Of a DNA stretch of 64,000 bases, positions 57,564-64,000 are shown one piece after another. The stretch covers positions 1-64,000 of IMG/VR virus record IMGVR_UViG_3300018080_000165; one strand, 5' to 3'. How positions within the stretch are numbered: position 1 is the first letter of the stretch; every line of letters begins with the position of its first letter. Origin of the DNA: a virus. Position numbers and translations under genes: made by a program. The notes under the pieces are model-generated. The model worked only from the letters and a program-made list of their open reading frames with translations, was not told where the DNA came from and did no database searches.

Positions 57564-57911
57564 TTACCCCATAGAGGGCGGCGGGGGTCTTCTAGGGACT
57601 CGTCCTTTGTAGTTCGGTCGTCCCTTGTTTCTTGCCCCGCTCCCTCTAAGTTTGTTGAGCACTTGCAACTTCTCCACAAACTGAGAATTGATCCCGCGTT
57701 CTTTTGGTCGATCTCCCTTTCCGGCTTCGTCGTACTCTTTCATCACTCGTTTGAACTGTTTCGCGTCGGCATTGACGCCAAGACGAGTGGCGATGGCCAT
57801 TTGTTTGATGTCCTCCAACTCCCCCGTGATGACTTCCTTGTACAAGATGCTGATCTCCTCTTCGCTGAACTCCCACAAGATGTTCCTTATCGTGTACCCG
57901 TGCCTTACCAA
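57564..57911 (-). CDS. Tail assembly chaperone, frameshift product part (GT-like)
   Basis: This open frame has 115 residues from TTG, but extends upstream in the -1 frame through the end of the 57920 gene (DRQSEPVSDAQIISRLVRHG) to a GGAAAAG site. Like lambda gpT of G/GT it would be made as a fusion to the preceding protein. ISILYKEVITGELEDIKQM is helical; the end is Pro/Arg-rich. It lies just before the tape measure gene, where GT fusions occur. Confidence 0.65.
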   Translation of the reverse strand: MVRHGYTIRNILWEFSEEEISILYKEVITGELEDIKQMAIATRLGVNADAKQFKRVMKEYDEAGKGDRPKERGINSQFVEKLQVLNKLRGSGARNKGRPNYKGRVPRRPPPPSMG

Positions 57912-57919
57912 GCGCGAGA

Positions 57920-58537
57920 TTATTTGCGCGTCGGAGACAGGTTCGGACTGGCGATCTTTTCCATCGTCACCAGTCCGCTTAGCAGGTTTTTTAGGATGAA
58001 CTCAAAGTTCTGTTCGAAGATGATCTTTCCAAGTTCAACGATGTCGAAGAACTCAAGTTCATGGACGTAATCGAAAGCCTCCTTTTCGCTGCTGAAGTTG
58101 TACGGCCTTTTGTTGTCATCTGTTTGCGCGAGCGTCTTTGCGATGATTTCCGTCACAGACGCAGAATTGTCCGTGAGCATCTTTCCGATGTTGTCTTCGG
58201 TGAAAATGCCGATCATGGATGAAATGCTGATTGCCAACTCTCCTTGGGGAGAAATCAAACCTCCAAGAGAAGAGCCGAAAATCTGAACGCCTTGGGGTAG
58301 AAGTGTCATTCCCAAGCCCCACGGCCAGCGACGAAGAATCAGTTTCTTCGGGCGCTTTTCCGCGTACATGCCGAGAGGTTCATACTCTTCTTCTCTCGTC
58401 GTAAGAAGTTTCCGAAGCCTTGCCTTTCTTTCTTCTTCGGTTTCTTCCTTCTTCTCAGGAACTTCCTGCTTTGCTTTTTCTTCTTTTTCCGCCGCCAACT
58501 CGTCTACCTTCGTGGCTTCTCCGTTCATGTCAGTCAT
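57920..58537 (-). CDS. Tail assembly chaperone (G-like)
   Basis: The 205-residue protein has an acidic/basic N-terminus (AAEKEEKAKQEVPEKKEETEEE) and a helical domain (PWGLGMTLLPQGVQIFGSSLG). It sits between major tail protein and tape measure genes, the standard place for gpG. It can be translated to its own stop, or shift frame into 57564-57911. Confidence 0.65.
   Translation of the reverse strand: MTDMNGEATKVDELAAEKEEKAKQEVPEKKEETEEERKARLRKLLTTREEEYEPLGMYAEKRPKKLILRRWPWGLGMTLLPQGVQIFGSSLGGLISPQGELAISISSMIGIFTEDNIGKMLTDNSASVTEIIAKTLAQTDDNKRPYNFSSEKEAFDYVHELEFFDIVELGKIIFEQNFEFILKNLLSGLVTMEKIASPNLSPTRK
57956..57962 (-). promoter_or_regulatory. Candidate -1 ribosomal frameshift site GGAAAAG
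   Basis: The heptamer G-GAA-AAG lies in the last codons of the G-like gene. A -1 slip there gives GGA-AAA-GAT and an open frame of 17 codons that joins the 57564-57911 gene without a stop. It resembles the lambda GGGAAAG site but the P-site slip would leave a middle mismatch. The A-site AAG to AAA slip is good. Confidence 0.6.
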
Positions 58538-58545
58538 CTCCCGTG

Positions 58546-58591
58546 ATAAATGAAAGAGAGAGAGTGAGGTTCAAGGCCCTCACTCCCTCTC
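58546..58591 (-). terminator. Terminator after the major tail protein gene
   Basis: A 14-bp stem (58578-58591 with 58556-58569, one G-U pair) and an 8-base loop are followed on the minus strand by TTTCATTT. It lies between the major tail protein and chaperone genes and could lower expression of the genes below it. Confidence 0.7.
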
Positions 58592-58631
58592 TCCTTTTCG
58601 GACAGTAACAGCCGACAGCACATGCTATCGA

Positions 58632-59447
58632 CTAAATGTTCTGGCCAGCCCCAAGTTGCTGAATGACCCCGTAGGGCGCACTCGGCGCAGCAAGGCTGTT
58701 GTCCAGAATGTCCAGTTCCAACTGGAACGAAGTCCAGTCGTCGCTGTTCCAACTGAAGTCACCAGTCGGATTGATCTGAACGTTGTCAAACTGTGCGATC
58801 ATTTCCTGTCCGGTATCCGACACACCGATGAACTGGACCTGCGCAGTCTTGAGAATTTGGGTGAGCGGATTGAAACTTCTGCTCTCCAAAACATCATGCG
58901 TGTAGTCCACTTCAACGAAGTCGCCATCGCCGATGCTGCCAGTGGCAACACGACGGATGGCCTTGTGGCCGAAATGATCCTCGATCACGTAGTCGGTCGT
59001 GACAGTGAACGCAGCGCCGCCACCATACGGTTCAACAACAACCGAAGAGGCGTTGACACCATCCTTCAGAATGCGCCTTTCCGTTCCGGTCAGCTTCATC
59101 ACTTCGGTTGTCACACTCCCACCACCTGGAGAAGCAGCAACGTCCGTGATGTCCCCACCAAGGAAGAAGAGCCGAAGGTTCTCGGGATCGGCTTCAACGA
59201 TGGTGACAGTGATGGTCGAAGAGATTTCCTTGACAATCTTTCGATCCTTCACCCGCGTTCCGGTGGACGCGCAGAAGTGCTCTTGAAAGTCAATCGCTTG
59301 TGCGAAAGGAGCCTCTTCGATGCAGCCAAGATCGACAAATCCGCGATACTTAGGCGGAGTTGCGGAAGCATCGAGAAGTTCGTTCACCCACAAACGAATG
59401 CCCCCAAGAGTGTAGTTGTAGGGACTTGGGCGCTCGTAATGAGCCAT
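58632..59447 (-). CDS. Major tail tube protein
   Basis: The 271-residue beta-rich protein lies between the tail-completion genes and the G-like gene, as expected for the tail tube subunit. Segments such as SSTITVTIVEADPENLRLFFL and SGRDGDFVEVDYTH-like strands (GDGDFVEVDYTHDVLESRSF), plus a long C-terminal SFQLELDIL strand, fit the tube fold. The terminator after it matches a gene needed at high level. Confidence 0.72.
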   Translation of the reverse strand: MAHYERPSPYNYTLGGIRLWVNELLDASATPPKYRGFVDLGCIEEAPFAQAIDFQEHFCASTGTRVKDRKIVKEISSTITVTIVEADPENLRLFFLGGDITDVAASPGGGSVTTEVMKLTGTERRILKDGVNASSVVVEPYGGGAAFTVTTDYVIEDHFGHKAIRRVATGSIGDGDFVEVDYTHDVLESRSFNPLTQILKTAQVQFIGVSDTGQEMIAQFDNVQINPTGDFSWNSDDWTSFQLELDILDNSLAAPSAPYGVIQQLGAGQNI

Positions 59448-59471
59448 TGTTCCACACTCCTGTCTTTGTCC

Positions 59472-59996
59472 TTATCGAAGGCGTCTCAGTTCCTCAAGGA
59501 GAAACTTCCTCGCCTTGGACACAGCCTTTTGCAAGAAACGATTGGGCTTCGCTCCAGGGTGAAGTACGTGAGTGGCATATTGCTTGTAGAGATTCCCCTT
59601 ACCCAATCCCTTCCTTTGTGCTTTGCTCCGTCTTCGACGAAGCGTGTCTGTCCCTTTCCGCAACAAAAAGTTCTTGTTAGGAAAGGCCAGTATTCCCCCC
59701 GCCCTCTTTGCGAAGATGAAGTTCGGGCCGAAGCCTTCAGTCAACGGCAACAAGTGCGGGGCATCCGAAACGACAGTAACGCTATCGCCACGGACGACAA
59801 CACGGAGAGAATCGACTAGTCCTTTTCCTGTTTCTCTACGATAAGGACCGGGAGCATTCTTATCCCCGCGCGGTGCGGTTCTTCGAATCTCCTTTTCGAG
59901 TCTCACACCAACATTCCGCAACGCCTCGCGGAATTCTCTGCGGGCACGCTGTTTGTCAGTCCCAAGCATGACTGCCAATCTGCTTTCAGCCATCAT
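59472..59996 (-). CDS. HK97-gp10-like head-tail joining protein
   Basis: The 174-residue protein reads REFREALRNVGVRLEKEIRR and APRGDKNAPGPYRRETGKG, then SLRVVVRGDSVTVVSDAPH, the HK97-gp10 pattern of a tail-completion factor. A basic C-terminus follows. Start choice between two adjacent ATGs (59996/59993) is open. Confidence 0.72.
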   Translation of the reverse strand: MMAESRLAVMLGTDKQRARREFREALRNVGVRLEKEIRRTAPRGDKNAPGPYRRETGKGLVDSLRVVVRGDSVTVVSDAPHLLPLTEGFGPNFIFAKRAGGILAFPNKNFLLRKGTDTLRRRRSKAQRKGLGKGNLYKQYATHVLHPGAKPNRFLQKAVSKARKFLLEELRRLR

Positions 59997-60475
59997 GGAG
60001 TCCTAACATACTTAGTGGCCCACTGACTGCGGAGCCGGTACGTATCCGTTCTCTCATCGAATACGTTATCCTCAACCGACTCTTGCCGGAAAAGAGCGAC
60101 ATTGATCTTCAAATCCGGCACGGGAGACGGAACCACGGCTTGAAGAAGCCTTGGGGTCACGGCCAACTGAATGGCCCGGTGAACCAACCAAATGGTTTTC
60201 TTCTCCTTCGTCTGCCCTTTGTGAATCACATCGATCTGAACCGTCCCGTCGATCCTTCCGCAAGGATCAACAGTTTCGGCCAGCATGTTAAACGTTACGG
60301 CAGGCAGCTTGCCGTCTGTCAAATCCTCAAGCATCTTGCTGTCGGACGGATAAATCCGATCACCAACAAGCGGCCCAACGCCCGTGGTAGGATCGTCAGA
60401 AGCCACCAACGCGCGTCTAACAGCTTCCAAAATCTCGTAACTAATCGTTAGTGCCCTCCTCATCTTTATTCCCAT
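59993..60475 (-). CDS. Tail terminator protein candidate
   Basis: The 160-residue protein is of size and order typical of the tail terminator (gpU-like) next to HK97-gp10. The fold reads YEILEAVRRALVASDDPTTG, then TVQIDVIHKGQTKEKKTIWLVHRAIQLAV. The start may be ATG 60475 or 60463. Its upstream region is the homing endonuclease insertion. Confidence 0.55.
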   Translation of the reverse strand: MGIKMRRALTISYEILEAVRRALVASDDPTTGVGPLVGDRIYPSDSKMLEDLTDGKLPAVTFNMLAETVDPCGRIDGTVQIDVIHKGQTKEKKTIWLVHRAIQLAVTPRLLQAVVPSPVPDLKINVALFRQESVEDNVFDERTDTYRLRSQWATKYVRTP

Positions 60476-60518
60476 TTCTGACTTGACTATCGCACGATTT
60501 TCGTGTAATAGTTAAGAC

Positions 60519-61013
60519 ATGAGATGGAAACAGATTCCAGGCTACGAAGGCTTCTACAGTGTCTCCCACACAGGACTTGTGAGAAGAGACACTACGGAAA
60601 AAATACTCAAGCCTTCGCCAACGGGCAAAACAGGATATGTAAGCGTTGATCTTTCCAAGAAAGGAAAGCGCAAACGCATAAACATCCATCGTCTTGTGAT
60701 GCTTGCCTTCGTCAGTCCTTGCCCTCCTGGCCTTGAAGTCAACCACATTGACGGAAAAAGAACCAACAACAGACGAGACAATCTTGAGTACGTCACACGC
60801 TCTGAAAACCACCTTAACGCCTACAGAGACAGAGGCGTTAAAGTAAACCAAGGTTCCAACCACGGAATGAGCCGCCTTACGGAACAAAAAGTGAAACGCA
60901 TTCGACGCCTTATTCGAAAAGGTTGGAGCCTCAAACGAATAGCCAAGAAGTTCAGAGTTGATCCTTCCTGCATTTCTAGGATCAAATCCTACGAACTCTG
61001 GAAACACGTTTAA
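60519..61013 (+). mobile_element. Intact HNH homing endonuclease (NUMOD4-HNH), opposite strand
   Basis: The 164-residue protein reads RWKQIPGYEGFYSVSHTGLV (NUMOD4), then NIHRLVMLAFVSPCPPGLEV and NHIDGKRTNNRRDNLEYVT (HNH core with the His and Asn), ending in a helix-turn-helix (WSLKRIAKKFRVDPSCISRI). It is the only gene on the plus strand, in a tight minus-strand tail operon, so it is a free-standing homing endonuclease insertion. Related to the broken gene at 27735-28311. Confidence 0.88.
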
Positions 61014-61027
61014 GTATGACATCTCGG

Positions 61028-61798
61028 TCAGTTCTCCCCGTACCGGCGACACAACAGCCGGTAGAAGTCTTCTCTCGGATCGAAACGAACGCCGACAACA
61101 ATGAACTCTTGATCCGCTCCGGTATGATCCGTGTCAAGAATCCTATCTTCCATTGTTGGCCGGAATTCCGTTTCGTCAAGCAACTTGAATTCTTCCTTCA
61201 ACGCCCAAAAGACGACATCTCCAACAGCGATGATCCCCGAAAAGATCAACTCGGCTTCCATGTCCACGTCGCTTTTGTTTACAGTCAGTACGATCTTTTC
61301 AACGTCGTCTGTCACTTGCCAAGACGGCCCTGCAAATGTCTGAGCCTTGATTCGCGTGTACACAACACCTTTCAAATGGTTGTCTTGGCGAATGAGCATT
61401 TCACAGCGTCCACTTGCAGGGTTGTACTCCTTTCGTTTGATCGTGAACAGATTGCCCGATCCAGACGGCCAAGTAACCACGGAAAGGATGTTCGGGTTTA
61501 CATCGTACACACTCAAAAAACGATCCGTGGGAAGAATCAATCCGCCGCTGTTGGCGATTTGTTCGTCATCCAGATTCGGCACACTGGCGGGAATGGCAGT
61601 GTACTGTTTCACCAATTCCCTTCTAGGCCGAATGTTTCCGCTTCCAAGGTCTTCCCGACAAAAAGCGTATTGGTGAAAGTCTACAAGAGGATCATTCAGC
61701 AATGAACGCTCTTGATGGAAAATTGATTTGAGTTCCTCGTTAAAGGTTACGACTTCACGAGGACCAAGCCCCTTTGGAAAGTTCGGAAGAAGAGCCAA
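61028..61798 (-). CDS. Unknown head-tail structural protein
   Basis: The 256-residue protein starts at TTG with AAGGAG seven bases upstream, inside the previous gene's stop. Beta-rich (LILPTDRFLSVYDVNPNILSV, then KVVYTRIKAQTFAGPSWQV). Next to connector-type genes; a neck or head-completion protein is likely. Confidence 0.55.
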   Translation of the reverse strand: MALLPNFPKGLGPREVVTFNEELKSIFHQERSLLNDPLVDFHQYAFCREDLGSGNIRPRRELVKQYTAIPASVPNLDDEQIANSGGLILPTDRFLSVYDVNPNILSVVTWPSGSGNLFTIKRKEYNPASGRCEMLIRQDNHLKGVVYTRIKAQTFAGPSWQVTDDVEKIVLTVNKSDVDMEAELIFSGIIAVGDVVFWALKEEFKLLDETEFRPTMEDRILDTDHTGADQEFIVVGVRFDPREDFYRLLCRRYGEN

Positions 61799-61799
61799 C

Positions 61800-62120
61800 T
61801 CAAATCTCCTTCAGCGGAACGATGGGTTTGGTGAACTCGGCGAACACCACATCGTCTGTCACAGGCTCGCATGTGCGATGAAAACAATGATCGCACTCTT
61901 GGGTAAAATCCTCAAAGATGTCTTTCGGCCATGCCGCGAGATGCTTTCTCAGACAAATGCGACACTTCAACACTCCTATGATGTACCTGTCGGGGTCGCC
62001 CTTCTCCTTTGGACAGTCAGCCCACGCGCACACGAAATCGTTGGGAACATCGATGTTGATCTCGCCAGCGAGAACGTCATCGATACATTTATCCCAACGT
62101 GCTTCCATCGTGGCGTCCAT
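61800..62120 (-). CDS. Small zinc-binding protein
   Basis: I start at ATG 62120 (GGAG upstream), giving 106 residues; the upstream extension is a shadow. CAWADCPKEKG, CRICLRKHL and CDHCFHRTC provide zinc ligands (C4-type). The position between neck genes is unusual for a zinc protein. Function unknown. Confidence 0.6.
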   Translation of the reverse strand: MDATMEARWDKCIDDVLAGEINIDVPNDFVCAWADCPKEKGDPDRYIIGVLKCRICLRKHLAAWPKDIFEDFTQECDHCFHRTCEPVTDDVVFAEFTKPIVPLKEI

Positions 62121-62121
62121 A

Positions 62122-62316
62122 TCACGCTCTCCGATTCTTTTTCCCTGTCCGTTTCTTCGGTACACTTTTTCCACGTCCGCCCCGGACAAGTTTCTGCGAT
62201 CCTTTTTCCATCTTCCCTTCTTTCTGAAGGGCAGACGTAGCGATGGCAAAAGCACGGCTTTCGTCGAAGCCTTGCCGCTTGAGTGCCGCTACTCTCTTGT
62301 CAAGAATTCTAGGCAT
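62122..62316 (-). CDS. Small basic protein
   Basis: This encodes 64 residues. RILDKRVAALKRQGFDESRAF, then AIATSALQKEGKM is a form common in small phage proteins of unknown function; the end is Lys/Arg-rich (KSVPKKRTGKKNRRA). Confidence 0.6.
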   Translation of the reverse strand: MPRILDKRVAALKRQGFDESRAFAIATSALQKEGKMEKGSQKLVRGGRGKSVPKKRTGKKNRRA

Positions 62317-63121
62317 CTGTCCTCACCTGAAGTTCGTTGGAGATGGCGATGCGCCCATTGTAGTCCGTCGTCCCAACGACGATCCAATAGACGGTATCGG
62401 GAGTCAAGTCACTCAGTCTAGCGGCGTTCTGCCACTGTTCCTGAGAGATGACAAGAATGGGTTCAAGCCCTTCTCTCACGCCTGGATTTGTCAAAGCGGA
62501 AGAAAGGCGCGTCTTATCTTCAATCTCAGGAAGCGTATCGATGTAGACAACGTAAGAGTAGAAGTCACTCACCGTTGCCCGCGTCCACTGGATGTCAATC
62601 GTCGTGTCCGTCTTCTTCAACAACTGAAGCGTTGTTTTCGGAGGAGTGTGTTGAACATCCGTAGGAACCATAGCATCGATCACAATATCTCGCCGGATGA
62701 GTTCTCCTTGAAGAATGCTCTCGTCACCGAGAGTGAGTTGAGAATCATCCAAGTAACGTTCGAACTGTTGCCGAAGTTCCTTTTTGATGAGCGCATTGTT
62801 TTTTACGCTTTGGCCTGGATCGGTTTTCCCGACACGAGAATCAATCAGGAAATACTTGGCGAAGTGGAGTAGGCGCGAATCAGTTACCATCATCGCGGCC
62901 CAAAGAAGAATTGCAGGTTCTTCAATGGGTTTCACTTCATCGAAACTTTGAATCTCTTCATTGAAGAGACGAGCGCCGTCAAAAAGAAACGCCGAGAGTT
63001 CATTGTCTGGTAGCTCATCGTGCGGCACGCTTCCCATAGAGCGCAACCGCCCGATGAGTTCCAGACGCTTCGGGGAATCGATCACACTGTACTGATCCAG
63101 CAACATCACTTCGAAAGACAT
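62309..63121 (-). CDS. Virion protein with a fibronectin type III domain
   Basis: The protein has 270 residues. The N-terminal 165 residues are helical (SPKRLELIGRLRSMGSVPHDE). The last 95 have TTIDIQWTRATVSDFYSYVVY, then LSDLTPDTVYWIVVGTTDYNG, the typical FN3 sandwich (Trp/Tyr pattern and DLTPxTxYxxxV). FN3 on phage particles helps weak binding to cell surfaces. The location is head-tail, so it may be a connector carrying the FN3 decoration. Confidence 0.7.
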   Translation of the reverse strand: MSFEVMLLDQYSVIDSPKRLELIGRLRSMGSVPHDELPDNELSAFLFDGARLFNEEIQSFDEVKPIEEPAILLWAAMMVTDSRLLHFAKYFLIDSRVGKTDPGQSVKNNALIKKELRQQFERYLDDSQLTLGDESILQGELIRRDIVIDAMVPTDVQHTPPKTTLQLLKKTDTTIDIQWTRATVSDFYSYVVYIDTLPEIEDKTRLSSALTNPGVREGLEPILVISQEQWQNAARLSDLTPDTVYWIVVGTTDYNGRIAISNELQVRTDA

Positions 63122-63132
63122 CGTAATTCCCC

Positions 63133-63717
63133 TTACTCAAGCGTGATGGCGTTGTCTCCCTCTTCAAGCGCGTCTGCCACGAAACGGGGGCAAACGTATT
63201 TCATCCCGTCGAGAAAGCTGTTGTACACGTCCTGAAAACTAAACGTGCCTATCGTCGGTGCGGGATGGTGCGACTTCATGGCGCGAATCGTGACGAGTTC
63301 CGTACTGCGCGCCAAAGTCGGATTCGCATCCGTGGGTTGATATGTCTGCATGAACCTTTTCGCCGCGTTGTCGATCTTCGCTTGAAGAGCTTTTCGCTGA
63401 CGAACTTTTTCCATCGTGTTCTGCGAGCGAAGACCGCCAGCGGAAAGAACTTCCGAGCCATCTTCTCGCAAAGCAGCTTCATCCACAAACTCAAACTCGT
63501 GCAGAAACTTTCCTGGCCTTGTTGATCGCGGCTGATTCATCTCAGCAACTTTCGCCGGGTTGTTCACGGCAGCGGAACTTTGTGGTACGATTGTTTCCGC
63601 TGTTGGAGAAGCAGACGGGGACGTGGCAGTAGCCGTGCCCACATCGCCTTTTCCTTCGTCCTTCGGTGCTTCGTTCGTGCCCGCATTCTTCGGGGGAGTT
63701 TTGTTGTCCTTCGCCAT
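63133..63717 (-). CDS. Unknown structural protein
   Basis: This encodes 194 residues. A Thr/Ala/Pro/Ser-rich N-terminal 60 residues (KDNKTPPKNAGTNEAPKDEGK), then a helical part (GGLRSQNTMEKVRQRKALQAK) and a C-terminal domain (FSFQDVYNSFLDGMKYVCPRF). In the head-tail region; no family recognised. RBS AAGGAG. Confidence 0.55.
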   Translation of the reverse strand: MAKDNKTPPKNAGTNEAPKDEGKGDVGTATATSPSASPTAETIVPQSSAAVNNPAKVAEMNQPRSTRPGKFLHEFEFVDEAALREDGSEVLSAGGLRSQNTMEKVRQRKALQAKIDNAAKRFMQTYQPTDANPTLARSTELVTIRAMKSHHPAPTIGTFSFQDVYNSFLDGMKYVCPRFVADALEEGDNAITLE

Positions 63718-63737
63718 GGTCTTTCTCCTTTGTTAGT

Positions 63738-63776
63738 GAAAAATCGACACGGTTGTTTCGAGAGAGTCCACGTGTC
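63738..63776 (-). terminator. Terminator upstream of 63133-63717
   Basis: A 6-bp stem GACACG/CGTGTC (63746-63751 with 63771-63776) is followed on the minus strand by GATTTTTCAC. It lies downstream of the partial gene at the window edge. Confidence 0.5.
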
Positions 63777-63803
63777 ATTCTCTCTACTCACATCCTCGTC
63801 TCC

Positions 63804-64000
63804 CTAGACGAAGGTGACTTTCTTCTGCCCTTGCGAAAGAACCGCCAACGCAGCGGTATTGCTTCCAACACGAGCAGTCACGTAGACATCTTCCGCCGCC
63901 GTGTCGGCGACGTAGCCGCTCACTTTCCCGTCAGCGTCACTCAACATCTCCACACCATCGTTTCCACCTGCCTCCGTGTCAAGAAGTTGACCAAGAGACA
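63804..64000 (-). CDS. Partial virion protein, C-terminal end only
   Basis: The window shows about the last 64 residues to the TAG stop. They are beta-rich and small-residue-rich (VSGYVADTAAEDVYVTARVG, then SNTAALAVLSQGQKKVTFV). This could be the end of a capsid decoration or head protein; the 5' part is outside the window. Confidence 0.6.
   Translation of the reverse strand, partial: SLGQLLDTEAGGNDGVEMLSDADGKVSGYVADTAAEDVYVTARVGSNTAALAVLSQGQKKVTFV

Noticed and set aside
1-64000. CRISPR arrays, insertion sequences, integrase, terminase, portal or lysis genes
   Set aside because: No direct-repeat/spacer arrays or recognisable signatures were seen in the window.

Overview
This 64 kb window is part of the genome of a tailed double-stranded DNA bacteriophage, most likely a long-tailed siphovirus. 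The evidence is a tail module with a 1989-residue tape measure protein, a major tail tube protein, HK97-gp10-type and tail-terminator proteins and a lambda G/GT-like frameshift pair, followed by a phage-type replication module (family A DNA polymerase, RecA/UvsX-like recombinase, DnaG-like primase, DnaB-like helicase, helicase loader). The rest is dense blocks of small overlapping genes with strong GGAGG ribosome binding sites. Essentially every gene lies on the minus strand, so transcription runs from high to low coordinates; the one convincing plus-strand gene is an HNH homing endonuclease (60519-61013). I cannot name the host. No terminase, portal, capsid, lysis or integrase gene is recognisable here.

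Layout from right to left, in the direction of transcription. 64000-44500: head-tail joining and tail genes, ending in unusually cysteine-rich virion proteins and a terminator at 44472-44505. 44472-35160: an SF2 helicase, two uracil-DNA-glycosylase-superfamily proteins, a MerR-type DNA-binding protein, a winged-helix replication protein, helicase loader, DnaB-like helicase, a candidate nuclease, an HNH protein and primase. 35160-24300: a putative single-stranded-DNA-binding protein with a long acidic block, DNA polymerase, RecA, Holliday-junction-resolvase-like and Cas4/RecB-like nucleases, an orphan HicA-like toxin and a frameshifted homing endonuclease.

24300-19550 is a 7-deazaguanine operon: QueF, a QueC paralogue, QueC, GTP cyclohydrolase I, QueD and QueE. 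The matching transglycosylase, a DpdA-like protein, sits apart at 3159-4442. Together they predict that the phage makes preQ1 from GTP and places preQ1, or a derivative, in its own DNA as protection against host nucleases.

19550-18665 carries no gene but has a strong leftward promoter and about 650 nt of very structured sequence: a candidate large ornate noncoding RNA. 18663-446 is a long run of small accessory genes: many zinc-ribbon proteins, a MoxR ATPase plus VWA pair, a poly-glutamate/poly-lysine histone-like protein, a PC4-like single-stranded-DNA-binding protein, small membrane proteins and a staphylococcal-nuclease-like protein. At least eight unrelated proteins, including RecA, end in the same short C-terminal sequence F[A/S][F/L], which looks like a shared peptide tag.
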